Assembly: GCA_964529305.1 (NCBI GenBank)
Contig: CAZGUX010000183.1
Location: forward strand, 5,554 to 69,553
Length of the DNA stretch: 64,000 nt
Source of the DNA: CAZGUX01 sp964529305
GTDB taxonomy: Bacteria > Acidobacteriota > Terriglobia > Bryobacterales > Bryobacteraceae
Direction: 5' to 3'
Part shown: piece after piece, positions 35,701 to 43,830 of the stretch
Position numbering within the stretch: position 1 is the first letter of the stretch
Layout: every line of letters starts with the position of its first letter
Translations under genes and position numbers: made by a program
The notes under the pieces: generated by a model
Databases searched by the model: none
What the model was told of the DNA's origin: nothing
The model's input: only the letters and a program-made list of their open reading frames with translations

Positions 35701-36031
35701 GACCCTGCTCAACGATCCCATTTACGTGGAGGCGGCCCGTAAATTGGCCGAACGCTCGGTCCGCGAGGGAGGCTCGTCGCCGGACTCCCGCATCCGGTTT
35801 GCTTTCCAGGCGGCCACCGGCCGCGCGCCCGACGAACGGGAGCAGCGGATCCTGCGAAAGACGTTTGATGAGATGCTGGCCGCCTATCGCGCCGATGAAG
35901 CGGGCGCGCGATCGTTTCTCTCCGTGGGTGCGTCGCCCTCCGATCCGTCGATCGCGGCCGGCGAACTGGCCGCTTACGCCGCGGTCGCGAACATGATCCT
36001 GAACATGGACGAAGTGATCACGAAAGGTTGA
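32780..36031 (+). CDS. PSCyt1-PSCyt2-LamG-PSD1 protein (third DUF1549/DUF1553 copy)
   Basis: About 1083 residues. A hydrophobic leader (VTFGLILVSLGSAVAS) is followed by PSCyt1 with haem motif CFHCHG (about residues 57-62) and MPPPSSNRALTPEQ. DUF1549 follows, with CAHCHDHKYDP near 347, and DUF1553 stands at the C-terminus (LARWLTKPDHPLTARVVVNR, TTNTPLQALTLLNDPIY). Between the two, residues about 445-670, is a concanavalin-like LamG insertion (PLTFSAWVRPEPADTDVALLSA, GRLDEIALWTRALPDSEV). This insertion explains the extra length over the 858-residue copy. GTG at 32780 is preferred because GGGAGG lies nine bases upstream; ATGs at 32816 and 32834 are alternatives. Confidence 0.9.
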   Translation: MVKPVDPPNGRIMDDWRQMRVPVTFGLILVSLGSAVASDKPRLDYGRDVQPILSENCFHCHGQDVKKRMAGLRLDSFEGATASRGGRVALVPGKPEASAVYLRITAPQPARRMPPPSSNRALTPEQIAILKRWIEEGSQYSQHWAFIPPTRPAVPDSAPGWTKQPIDGFVAKRLEAEGLRPSPEAALATWLRRASLDLTGLPPSIAEMDLFLSDQKARGEAAYAAAVDRLLASPRYGERIAMDWLDVARYADTHGFNNDAARSMWRWRDWVIDSFNANMPYDRFLTEQLAGDLLPNPTLEQRIATGFGRNHVINSEGGIIDEEYRVEYVADRVRTLGMAWLGLTLECAHCHDHKYDPITQRDHYRLFAFFNNVPEIGEDGRVANAVPIMPAPTPAQRRKMSDLEAAIARLSAKVERHEKSWAWHKADARRASELAARTLVPDGASLEIHCESAEEVERASAGGFAFAPGVAGQACLPGDSKPRTAGKVPVSKRSPLTFSAWVRPEPADTDVALLSAIDYTVNRAATTFGKGIELRLVGGELEFRFGDRFPAYSIRVRSEGAAIAPGQWRNVTVAYQGAAGSDAMRVLASWVRMYVDGREVATRVLNDDVTLPDAKGDKPVPTSFRIGWDNEANSARLAGRLDEIALWTRALPDSEVTSLFENRALSYAAARQHEGNASATETAWLRGALLAAANPGYAAHLGERERVRAEWLALRRDSPTVMVMQEMATPRETHVLLRGAYNAPGEKVEAGVPEALLGAWPEGAPRNRLGLARWLTKPDHPLTARVVVNRFWQQLFGQGLVKTSDNFGVQGEWPSHPELLDWLAREFVDSGWDVKALLKRIVLSATYRQDSAASPALFARDPENRLLARGPRFRLPAEILRDQSLFVAGLLQNRLGGPSVYPYQAADLYKGMVVAADYPGTRYVESKGADLYRRSLYTFWKRTVPHPTMTVFDAPDREFCIVRRSTTNTPLQALTLLNDPIYVEAARKLAERSVREGGSSPDSRIRFAFQAATGRAPDEREQRILRKTFDEMLAAYRADEAGARSFLSVGASPSDPSIAAGELAAYAAVANMILNMDEVITKG

Positions 36032-36037
36032 TCGCAA

Positions 36038-37471
36038 ATGGAATGTGGTAACTATGCTCGCCTTTCCTCGCGCCGCGAAGTGCTGGCGCGCGCCGGCTAC
36101 GGCCTCGGCGTCGCCGCGCTCGGTTCCTTGATGGGCGGGTCGCGGTCAGCCGAGGCGGCCAGTCCGTTCCCCAATTTCAAGCCCAGGGCGAAACGGGTGA
36201 TCTTCCTGTTCCAGGCTGGCGGACCCTCCCATCTCGATCTGCTCGACTACAAGCCCGAGATGAAAGGCCGCTTCGACCAGGACATCCCCCCGTCGATCTT
36301 CGGCGGCCAGCGCATCACCGGCATGGTGGCCCATCAGGACCGGTTTCCCGTGGTGCCCACCATGTATGGCTTCGGGCAGCGCGGGCAAAGCGGTCTCTGG
36401 CTTAGCGACCTTCTACCCCACACCGGCCGGATCGCCGACGAGATCTGCGTGCTTCGGGCCATGCACACTGATGCAATCAACCACGACCCGGCCATCACCC
36501 TGATCCAGACCGGCAGCCAACTGCCTGGCCGCCCCAGTCTGGGCTCCTGGATCGACTACGGCCTCGGCAGCGAGAACCAGAACCTGCCCGCGTTCGTGGT
36601 GCTGAATTCGCTGCCCAGCAACGGAATGCCCGACCAGGGCCTGCTTGCGCGGCTGTGGGGAGCGGGCTTTCTGCCCAGCCGGTACCAGGGCGTGCAGTTC
36701 CGTTCGGCCGGCGATCCGGTGCTGCACCTGTCCAATCCGCCCGGCGTGACGCGGGAGCGGCGGCGCAGCCTGCTCGACGGCCTCGCCGCGCTGAACCAGC
36801 GGCAGCACGAACGCGTCGGCGACCCCGAGATTGAGACGCGCATCGCGCAGTACGAAATGGCGTTTCGCATGCAAGCGAGCGTGCCGGAACTGGTGGACAC
36901 CTCCGGAGAGCCGGAGCATATCCGCAAGCTCTACGGCGAAGACTGCGGGAAACCGGGGACCTTCGCCGCCAACTGTCTGCTGGCCCGGAGGCTGGCCGAA
37001 CGGAACGTCCGGTTCATCCAGCTTTACCATCGCGGTTGGGATCATCACGGTGGGCTGACGGAGAAACTGCCGGTTCTCGCGCGCGACGTCGACCAGCCAT
37101 CGGCGGCGCTGGTGCAGGATCTGAAGCAGCGCGGAATGCTCGACGACACCCTGGTGATCTGGGGCGGCGAGTTCGGCCGCACGCCCTACGCTCAGGGCGC
37201 GCCCAAGCCGGATTCCTACGGGCGCGATCATCACGGCCGAGTGTTCTCCCTATGGATGGCCGGCGGCGGCGTCAAGCGCGGACTCGTTCACGGCCGTTCC
37301 GACGACTACGGCTTCAACGTGGTGGAAGGCGGTGTTCACATCCACGACTTGCAGGCGACCATCCTGCACCTGTTGGGCATCGACCACGAGAAACTGACGT
37401 ACCTGTTCCAGGGACGCCAGTTCCGGCTGACGGATGTGAGCGGGCGGGTAGTCAAAGAAATCATCGCCTGA
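36038..37471 (+). CDS. DUF1501 domain protein, Tat-exported (third copy)
   Basis: A 477-residue DUF1501 protein with leader LSSRREVLARAGYGLGVAALG. Motifs include FLFQAGGPSHLDLLDYKPEM, LRAMHTDAINHDPAITLIQTG, IWGGEFGRTPYAQGA and GRDHHGRVFSLWMAGGGVKRG. It is more distant from the copies at 15611 and 19615 than those are from each other. It follows the PSCyt gene by six bases, repeating the two-gene unit found at 13-21 kb. It converges on the YjbR-like gene with 13 bases between stops. Confidence 0.92.
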   Translation: MECGNYARLSSRREVLARAGYGLGVAALGSLMGGSRSAEAASPFPNFKPRAKRVIFLFQAGGPSHLDLLDYKPEMKGRFDQDIPPSIFGGQRITGMVAHQDRFPVVPTMYGFGQRGQSGLWLSDLLPHTGRIADEICVLRAMHTDAINHDPAITLIQTGSQLPGRPSLGSWIDYGLGSENQNLPAFVVLNSLPSNGMPDQGLLARLWGAGFLPSRYQGVQFRSAGDPVLHLSNPPGVTRERRRSLLDGLAALNQRQHERVGDPEIETRIAQYEMAFRMQASVPELVDTSGEPEHIRKLYGEDCGKPGTFAANCLLARRLAERNVRFIQLYHRGWDHHGGLTEKLPVLARDVDQPSAALVQDLKQRGMLDDTLVIWGGEFGRTPYAQGAPKPDSYGRDHHGRVFSLWMAGGGVKRGLVHGRSDDYGFNVVEGGVHIHDLQATILHLLGIDHEKLTYLFQGRQFRLTDVSGRVVKEIIA

Positions 37472-37484
37472 AAACCCGGGCCGA

Positions 37485-37844
37485 TCACCGTTTCTTTCCC
37501 GCACCGCGCGGTTTTCCGCGAGTCTTGGCGTTCTTCTCGACCCTCAGCTTCCAAGCCGCGCGCAAGGCGCCCTCCATGATGTCGCGGTTCGCCTTCGCCA
37601 GGCGGATGTGGGTCATCCCCATTCGGCCCCATCCTCCCGCGATCGGCAGAAACACATCCGGTTGATCCCTGATGAAGTCGGCCTGCAGTTCCAGCGTGAG
37701 CATCAGGTTTCCGTAACCCTGCTTCTCGGAAGCGAGCGTGGCGAAGATCCGGCCACCCACGCGGAAGTCGGCCGCCCCCATGTGCGACCCTTCCTCCGCG
37801 CCTTCCAGGCTCAGGGCAATCCGGCGAAAGTCGGCTGCGGTCAT
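37485..37844 (-). CDS. MmcQ/YjbR-family protein
   Basis: A 119-residue cytoplasmic protein of the MmcQ/YjbR family (CyaY-like, DNA-binding-like fold, function unknown). Family features include ADFRRIALSLEGAEEGSHMGAADFRVGGRIFATL at the N-terminus, the helix ADFIRDQPDVFLPIAGGWGRMGMTHIRL, and a basic C-terminal tail (KTRGKPRGAGKKR) that may contact nucleic acid. It is a single gene convergent with the third DUF1501 gene; the 160 bases upstream to 38004 hold no other gene. Confidence 0.85.
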   Translation of the reverse strand: MTAADFRRIALSLEGAEEGSHMGAADFRVGGRIFATLASEKQGYGNLMLTLELQADFIRDQPDVFLPIAGGWGRMGMTHIRLAKANRDIMEGALRAAWKLRVEKNAKTRGKPRGAGKKR

Positions 37845-38004
37845 CGAGCGCCCTCCGGCTCAGGAGAGAGTATCCCACGGCTCGGGCGGGAAGCGCCGGG
37901 CGACACCTCTTCGCTCTTGGCCTGCTTGTCGAGGAAGCGCCGGGCGGCAAACAACGTCGCCCGGCGCCACTGCACCGTAAAATGGGAGTTCGGGATCAAA
38001 CCGC

Positions 38005-40968
38005 GTGACACCCATCGAAACCACGGATCTGAAAGCAGCGCGCCGGCTCAAGGACGCGGCCGCGCTGACGCTGGAGAAAGTCCTCAATCCGGCGAACCTT
38101 CCTCTCGGCGGCATTACCGGGCAATCGGTGGTGCTGGTGGTGCTTGCCGCCGGCAAGGGTACCCGGTTCGGCAGCGATCCCAAGTGCATCCAACCGGTGA
38201 GCGGAACCCCCTTGGCCTGCCATTCGATCGACGCCTTCCGGCGCTTCAGCCCGTCGCCGGTAGTCTGCCTGGTGGGCTACCGCTACAAAGAGGTCTCGAC
38301 CGCGCTCGGCTCCGACAACCTCTACGTCCGCTCGGAGAACGCCGCCGGCGGGACCGCCTTCGCCGCCTTCGAAGCCTTCAGCGTTCCGGCCCTGCTCGAG
38401 AAGAATCCGCTCCTGGTCATTACCATGGGCGACCGCATTGTGCCGTCCTCGGTGTTCCGCCGCCTTTGCGAAACCCACGGGGCAGGGGCTTCCGAAGCCG
38501 ATGTCACGTTCCTCTCCGCGCAGTACGAACCTCCGAAGAACCGAGGCAAAGGACGCGTCCTGCGGGACGAGCACCGCCGCGTGCTGCGGATCGTCGAAGA
38601 GCGGGACATCCTGGCGGAACCGGACCAGAGCACGCGCCAGACCCTGCTCGATCTGACCGAAGGCAACTGCCCGTTGTACGTCATCCGCGCCGCCACCTTG
38701 TACCGGCACCTGCGCGACGTGACCAACGCGAATGCGCAGGGCCAATACTATCTGACGGACGTAATACAGGGAATCAGCGAGGAAGGCGGGGACATCCGCA
38801 CTGTCACCACGACCGTGGCGGACCCGGAATACGACCTGCTCTGCGCCGACGTCACCAAGCCGATGGATCTCGCGCTCCTCGAAGGCATTCTCACTTCCTC
38901 GCACGGTCTGCTGTTCCCCGAAGACCTGGAAGTGGAGGCGTCGGCGCGGGCTATCGCGGCCAACCGGCCCGCCGTGCAAGTGGCGGCCATCGCCCGCCAG
39001 TTGAGCGAACTGATGGCCGTGGCGCGCAAGGAACAGCTTGGGTTCGACCCCGGCCGGAGTGTGGGAATCGGCATCTCGGGCGGACGCTTGCGCGTGGCCT
39101 TCATGCACCCCGACATGAGCCGGTTTTACGGCCCTGCCTGGCAGATGCCGATTGGAGCCGGGGATGCGGAAGGGGACGAGCAGATCGTCATGCTGGTGCA
39201 GGACGCCGAAGACCGCCGGATTCACCTGTACCCGATCGACCCGAAGTATCGCGAGAGCGTCAACCACATCCCCGCCGACAGCGACGTGCTCTATCCCGAC
39301 GAGCGCATTTCCGACCTGCACGCGTACGAGGAGTTCGGAACGCGAATGAGCGAGAGCCTGCTGCTGTCGCTGGGGTACTTCGCCGACGACGAACTGGAAG
39401 CGCGGCGCAGAAAAGGCGTGCCGCTCCCGCCGCCGTCGCTGTGGGCCAACAGCAACCTGCGGCGGCCGTTCGCGCTGGTCGATAACGCCATCGCCTCCAT
39501 GCGGACGTTGCGCGCCGGCAACCTGGGCGCCCGGGTCCAGGAGCACCTGGGCCGGGCCAACTTCCGCGGCTTGCGCCTGATCTCCACCGGCAATATTCCG
39601 CAGGGAGGCTTCTCCAGTTCGTCCGCCGTGACGGTGGCGACCGAGAACGCCATCAACGCACTCTACGAACTCGAGATCCCGACCGACCTTTTGGTGCACC
39701 TGGCCTGCCAGGCCGAATACGGTACCGGGGTTCGGGCCGGATCGCTCGACCAGGCGACCGAACAGAAGGGCCGATCGGGCGAGGGGACGCTGATTTCTTC
39801 GAACCCTCGCGACAACTACCGGATCATCGGGACCTACCCGGTTCCCGCGGACCGGTTCCAGATTATCTTCCCCTATACGGCCGAGCGCGATCGCAGCGCC
39901 TGGCGTTGGTCCTGGGGAGCGTACGCCGAAGCCCCGGGGTCCGGCCCGCTGACGACCGGGGAAACGCGCAAGATGACCGGCAAGGCGGCGGAACTCGCCG
40001 CGATCCTGGTCCGCTTCCCGCTCGATACCGATTTCTTCAAGCGGATTGAAGAGGATCTGGTGTCCGACGGACGGTTGACCCCGGAGAACCGCTCCTGGAT
40101 TGTGTCGATTCTGCTCCAGGCGCCGCTGCTTGCCCGTCAGGAGGAACTCCGGCAGCGCGCGTATGCGAATCGAGCCTGGTATGTCGAGCAACTCATCGAA
40201 GGCGGGCATGACCGTCAGGCCGCCGGTCAGGTTGCCGACACCACGCTGGCCTCGTTGTTTGCCGGGTGGCGCGATCCTCTCATGCGGCGAACGACCTCGA
40301 CCGGCGAGGGGGTCGAGGAGCAAGGGGTTCCGTTGAGGGCCATCCTGGCCTACCTGTTTGGAGAGGTTGCCAAAAACTTCTACCTCATCCACCACCCAAC
40401 CGAGTGGATCGAATACGTGACACTCTCGCAGGCCGGGGACCGCTGTTTCCGGATCGACCCGATGGCGCTGCCTCCCCGCGCGGAGATGGAGACCGAACTC
40501 GACTGGGAGCGTGAACACTCGGGTCCGGGCCGGATGAGCTGCTGGCTGGAGCGGCACGGCGCGACGCCGGTCGACTACAACCGGGGTCTCGACGACGAGT
40601 CGCTGTCCGGCGGGGATCATCCGCCCGAATTTCACCGGCTGGAGGGATCGAACTTCTTCCGCGGCCTGGCCCTGATTGATCTGGCCGAGGCGATGCTGAA
40701 GCGGGCGTTCGGCCCGGACGCGGTGGCCGTGCGCGTGAACGCGGCGGGGCAGGGCGATTATTTCCAGGTGCACGTGGACAAGCAGGCCGCGAATCCGGCG
40801 GAAGTCAAACAATTCATCCGGACCGCCTTCTACCGCCGCTTCGGCCTGACGCCGAACCCGGACTTCGTGGAGGTCCACCCGGGAGGGGGAGCCGTGGGGA
40901 TTCGGTTGAAGCGGTACGACATCCTGTCCCAACTGATCCAGCGGTTGCGCGTGCCCGAGCTTGGATGA
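38005..40968 (+). CDS. Nucleotidyltransferase-GHMP kinase fusion protein
   Basis: A 987-residue protein with two recognisable enzymatic parts. The N-terminal part (residues about 40-310) is a sugar-nucleotidyltransferase-like Rossmann domain with VVLAAGKGTRFGSDPKCIQPV near 44 and LVITMGDRIVPSS, VTFLSAQYE and QYYLTDVIQGI further on. The C-terminal half (about 460-987) is a GHMP small-molecule kinase: the ATP loop is GNIPQGGFSSSSAV near 530, with galactokinase-like AGSLDQATEQKG near 580. The arrangement resembles bifunctional fucokinase/GDP-fucose pyrophosphorylase, but here the transferase comes first and is of the MobA/GlmU-like kind. It may phosphorylate a salvaged sugar and activate it to an NDP-sugar; substrate unknown. 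GTG start at 38005. Confidence 0.82.
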   Translation: MTPIETTDLKAARRLKDAAALTLEKVLNPANLPLGGITGQSVVLVVLAAGKGTRFGSDPKCIQPVSGTPLACHSIDAFRRFSPSPVVCLVGYRYKEVSTALGSDNLYVRSENAAGGTAFAAFEAFSVPALLEKNPLLVITMGDRIVPSSVFRRLCETHGAGASEADVTFLSAQYEPPKNRGKGRVLRDEHRRVLRIVEERDILAEPDQSTRQTLLDLTEGNCPLYVIRAATLYRHLRDVTNANAQGQYYLTDVIQGISEEGGDIRTVTTTVADPEYDLLCADVTKPMDLALLEGILTSSHGLLFPEDLEVEASARAIAANRPAVQVAAIARQLSELMAVARKEQLGFDPGRSVGIGISGGRLRVAFMHPDMSRFYGPAWQMPIGAGDAEGDEQIVMLVQDAEDRRIHLYPIDPKYRESVNHIPADSDVLYPDERISDLHAYEEFGTRMSESLLLSLGYFADDELEARRRKGVPLPPPSLWANSNLRRPFALVDNAIASMRTLRAGNLGARVQEHLGRANFRGLRLISTGNIPQGGFSSSSAVTVATENAINALYELEIPTDLLVHLACQAEYGTGVRAGSLDQATEQKGRSGEGTLISSNPRDNYRIIGTYPVPADRFQIIFPYTAERDRSAWRWSWGAYAEAPGSGPLTTGETRKMTGKAAELAAILVRFPLDTDFFKRIEEDLVSDGRLTPENRSWIVSILLQAPLLARQEELRQRAYANRAWYVEQLIEGGHDRQAAGQVADTTLASLFAGWRDPLMRRTTSTGEGVEEQGVPLRAILAYLFGEVAKNFYLIHHPTEWIEYVTLSQAGDRCFRIDPMALPPRAEMETELDWEREHSGPGRMSCWLERHGATPVDYNRGLDDESLSGGDHPPEFHRLEGSNFFRGLALIDLAEAMLKRAFGPDAVAVRVNAAGQGDYFQVHVDKQAANPAEVKQFIRTAFYRRFGLTPNPDFVEVHPGGGAVGIRLKRYDILSQLIQRLRVPELG

Positions 40969-41427
40969 TCCCTGCCCGCGATGTCGACGTGGGCCTCCGA
41001 AGCCGGGGGATCCACGCGAGAATGGCAGAACGAAGCCAATTTTGCCCGGAAGTTGTTGATTTTCGGAGACGACAGTGGCTTCAATTGGCTTTGATCGGCT
41101 TTGATTCGCCGCCGGGAAGTCGACGCCGCGTGGCGGCTCGGACGGCACGGTTTTGTCCTGGAGCACCCGTGCGTAGATCGGTTGGGGCTTGCTGTGAAGA
41201 GACGTTGCCATGTCCAGCCAAAGGATACCGTCCTGTCAAGGGGAGCCCCACTTCCGAAACCGGCAACTCTTTCGATTCAAGCCACTTAGAAAATAACGAC
41301 CCTCGTCATTCGACTGCACGGCCCCTGCGGGTCCGTCACCGGAGCGCATGGCGGCCATTGCCTTGCGGCATCGCCGGGCTTCGCCCAGTGGGCCGGCCCA
41401 CGGTCCGGGGCGACCGCCCCATAAGCG
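40969..41427. other. Gene-free stretch with small repeats
   Basis: No supported gene in these 459 bases. Two imperfect copies of GGCTTTGAT lie next to each other near 41088-41105, and a perfect 12-base palindrome TGGGCCGGCCCA is at 41389-41400. A minus-strand open frame crosses 41081-41211 but shows no recognisable motif. The region may hold decayed coding sequence. Confidence 0.4.
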
Positions 41428-41706
41428 CTAACCTAATCTGCTTCGTACCATCTGTTCAGCAAAACGGGTGCGAATGTGCCGGTTGAAGAAAGCGCCTTTC
41501 GACTCGGCCCCCATCAGATCGTGGTAAACGCGCAGGGGAACGGCTGAGTATTGATAGATGCTTCCATCTCTGAATTCCACGTCGAGCCTTTCCTGCGTTC
41601 CGTGGTAAGTCAGATGCTTCAGGGCAGAGGACCCGACACTAACGGCGTTTTTGAGCGCCGTCGGCGGTGGGAGCAGGCAAGCGTACAGCAGGAGAAAAAG
41701 GGTCAT
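41428..41706 (-). CDS. KTSC-domain protein
   Basis: A 92-residue protein whose residues 25-90 fit the small KTSC family: VSVGSSALKHLTYHG, then LDVEFRDGSIYQYSAVPLRVYHDLMGAESKGAFFNRHIRTRF. The function of this domain is not known; it occurs in bacteria and phages. The first 20 residues are hydrophobic (MTLFLLLYACLLPPP) and could be a signal or an imperfect lipobox (LYAC), so an envelope location is possible. The ATG overlaps the end of a short upstream frame by four bases. Confidence 0.7.
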   Translation of the reverse strand: MTLFLLLYACLLPPPTALKNAVSVGSSALKHLTYHGTQERLDVEFRDGSIYQYSAVPLRVYHDLMGAESKGAFFNRHIRTRFAEQMVRSRLG

Positions 41707-41891
41707 CCTGATCTGCGCAGTTCCTCTTTCATTCGATTAGGCGATCTGTAGTGCGACAGGAGGTCCTGGACCTCCCGGACCTTTGGGCCCCCTGCATAGA
41801 ACGTGTGCGGAATTTGGATGCCCGCTCCCTTCCGGTCGCGGCTCAGAAGAAGGAATGCAACCCGCTCGGTAAGTTCAGTGCCTTTCGACAA
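41703..41891 (-). CDS. Hypothetical small protein (doubtful)
   Basis: A 62-codon frame with a TTG start, sharing four bases with the KTSC gene and about 17 bases with the end of the tannase gene. I recognise no domain; the sequence is mixed polar (SRDRKGAGIQIPHTFY, YRSPNRMKEELRRSG). The ATGA overlap with the next gene is the only support. It may be a remnant rather than a functional gene. Confidence 0.3.
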   Translation of the reverse strand: MSKGTELTERVAFLLLSRDRKGAGIQIPHTFYAGGPKVREVQDLLSHYRSPNRMKEELRRSG

Positions 41892-43377
41892 TACAGGAAA
41901 AGTTGGCCGCCTCGTCGGTGCTGCCGGTGCCCTTGTATCGCGCCACTTGCGGATAGGGACACAGCGGACGGGTCCGCACCGTCTTGCCGGCGATCTCTTT
42001 GGCTGCGACGATACTTTGGGGCGCTTTCCCGTCTTCCACCCACCCGAGCAGAGGGGGAATCATGTCGAACGAGCCACAGCCCACTCCGCCCCCGCAATGG
42101 AACATTCCCGGCACCAGGTAGTAGCGGAAGAACGAATCCGTCTTCGCTCCCATCGTCTTGAACACGTTCTCGACGTAGCGCATCCCCATCATGGCGTTCA
42201 ACGCCGGGTCCGCCCAGCCGTAGTACATGATGAGCTTGCCGCCTCGCGCGTGAAACGCGGAGAGATCCGGATCCTTGGCGTCGATCACCGGCCGCAGCCA
42301 ATCCACCAGGGGCGATTGCTGGTCGAGGTCGAGTTGGTCGATCTCGAACTTCGGGTTCTTCTCCTCGAACGCCATGTAGCGGAGAAAGCTCTGGGAGAAA
42401 TTCAGGGCGATCGTGGGCCCGTCATCGTTGACGATCCAGTTATGCCAGCCGCTGCGGCCGTTGGCTCCCGCGATTTCGGCCCCTACCGGCCAGCCTTCCA
42501 TCAGCGTGACGCCCGCGGCCTTCACCGGCCCGTACACCGTTTCGAGCGCGCCGATCTGAGCCGGCGTGAAGCACTCCGGGCGATCTTCTCCGCCGGAGCA
42601 AACCGGCAGGTCGCGCGACGCCGAAAAGTTGCACCGCCGCGGATCGTCGATCACTCCGTCCTCTAGGCCGTCCTTCGCATCGCACCCCTGATAGATCTTT
42701 GCCGCCAGCAGCCGCACCTTCGAAGAAGGCACCGGGGCCGCCTTCATGGCCTTTGTGTTCGATGCGAACTGGAGCATCGTTCCCGTCCAGTCCAGCACCG
42801 GGGCTCCGGAAATGATGCCGTCGAAATCTTCCGGAAACCGTTGCGCGAGAATCAGCGCCTGACGTCCTCCCGTGGAGCAGCCCACAAAGTAGGAGTGCGC
42901 CGGCTGCGAGCCATAGTATTCGGCGATGATCCGCTTGGCCGCGACCGCGGTGGTGTGGAGCGACCGGAACGCAAAATCGTAAAGCTTTTGCCGGTTCACG
43001 GCGAATGTGCCAAGAGGTTCCACATTGGCGTCGTGTCCCGTGTCGGTGACCGCCACGGCATAGCCGGCTTGCACGCTACGGACGGGGCCGGTCTTGTCCA
43101 TCACGCCGGCATAGCCCCCGTTGCCGCGCATCAGAAAGCGGCGGTTCCACTCGCTCGGCAGGAAGACTTCAAACCGGATCTCGGGCTGGATCAGGCCCGC
43201 CACCCGGCAGTAGCGGGGAAGGTCGCCCTGGGCGGGGATGGTCTGCGCGGTCGCCACCGTGAACTCGAAGCCCGTCAGGCGCCGCAGGGACTCGCAGGTG
43301 GAAGAAGCCGCTGGTGCCTGGCTGGCAACTACCGCGGCAATGAGGGCGCTTCTGACGATTCGGAGCCGTCCGGTCAT
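41875..43377 (-). CDS. Tannase/feruloyl esterase family protein
   Basis: A 500-residue secreted esterase (signal MTGRLRIVRSALIAAVVASQAPA). The nucleophile is in VGCSTGGRQAL near residue 166 and the histidine in GMFHCGGGVGCG near 426. A cysteine flanks both the serine and the histidine, the CS-D-HC arrangement of this family. The conserved WNRRFLMRGNGGYAG and YAVAVTDTGHD segments are also present. Family members hydrolyse galloyl or feruloyl esters of plant polyphenols. ATG at 43377 is chosen because it begins the signal peptide; an ATG-less upstream extension to 43398 is possible but unlikely. Confidence 0.92.
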   Translation of the reverse strand: MTGRLRIVRSALIAAVVASQAPAASSTCESLRRLTGFEFTVATAQTIPAQGDLPRYCRVAGLIQPEIRFEVFLPSEWNRRFLMRGNGGYAGVMDKTGPVRSVQAGYAVAVTDTGHDANVEPLGTFAVNRQKLYDFAFRSLHTTAVAAKRIIAEYYGSQPAHSYFVGCSTGGRQALILAQRFPEDFDGIISGAPVLDWTGTMLQFASNTKAMKAAPVPSSKVRLLAAKIYQGCDAKDGLEDGVIDDPRRCNFSASRDLPVCSGGEDRPECFTPAQIGALETVYGPVKAAGVTLMEGWPVGAEIAGANGRSGWHNWIVNDDGPTIALNFSQSFLRYMAFEEKNPKFEIDQLDLDQQSPLVDWLRPVIDAKDPDLSAFHARGGKLIMYYGWADPALNAMMGMRYVENVFKTMGAKTDSFFRYYLVPGMFHCGGGVGCGSFDMIPPLLGWVEDGKAPQSIVAAKEIAGKTVRTRPLCPYPQVARYKGTGSTDEAANFSCIVERH

Positions 43378-43408
43378 CTTGTCGTCAGATCCTACCACGG
43401 CCGGCGGC

Positions 43409-43825
43409 TCACGTCTTCCGGTAGGCCCGCGGATAGGCCGCCCGCATCTCGTTGGCGGTCTCGAGCGCCGTTCCGATCTGGATCAACGGGCCCTTTCCCA
43501 TGCCGGGACACCACTTGGCTGATTTGTCCCATTCCTTCTTGTGTTCCACCAGTTCCGGCCAGAAGGGGAACAGGCGGCATTGCGTGGGTTTGGCCGGATG
43601 AATCCCGCAGCCGCCCTCAACCAGGAAATGGCACTGCTTGCCGGGAGGCTTACGCAGGCGAATCCGGTGACGGGTCCGGTACACGTAACGCGTTTCGAAC
43701 TCTTCGGGCGTCAACCGCAGGTACCGGGCGGCATTCCGCAGATCTTTCTCGCTGAGATTGACGTGCCCGTCCATTTGGCAGCACTTGATGCAACCGGGTT
43801 GGCAGGTGAACCGGACGCCCTCCAT
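43409..43825 (-). CDS. YkgJ-family cysteine-cluster protein
   Basis: A 138-residue zinc- or iron-sulfur-binding protein of the YkgJ (Fe-S oxidoreductase-like, CxxxCC) family. Cysteines are grouped in FTCQPGCIKCC near residue 7, GKQCHFLVEGGCGIHPAKPTQCRLFPFWP near 62 and AKWCPGM near 103. The central CxIHxxxPxxCRxFPxxP is the family signature. Function is not established. It lies between LysR and the tannase on the same strand with five- and 31-base gaps, so it may be transcribed with one or both. Confidence 0.88.
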   Translation of the reverse strand: MEGVRFTCQPGCIKCCQMDGHVNLSEKDLRNAARYLRLTPEEFETRYVYRTRHRIRLRKPPGKQCHFLVEGGCGIHPAKPTQCRLFPFWPELVEHKKEWDKSAKWCPGMGKGPLIQIGTALETANEMRAAYPRAYRKT

Positions 43826-43830
43826 CGCCT

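Noticed and set aside
33026..36037. 1003-codon minus-strand open frame opposite the third PSCyt gene
   Set aside because: Shadow of the DUF1549/DUF1553 coding sequence.
37996..41211. 1071-codon minus-strand open frame opposite the nucleotidyltransferase-kinase gene
   Set aside because: Antisense to a gene with clear motifs; composition is His/Arg/Gly-rich without recognisable features.
41081..41266. Short minus-strand frames in the gap after the nucleotidyltransferase-kinase gene
   Set aside because: No motif, no convincing start and overlapping alternatives; more likely non-coding or decayed sequence.
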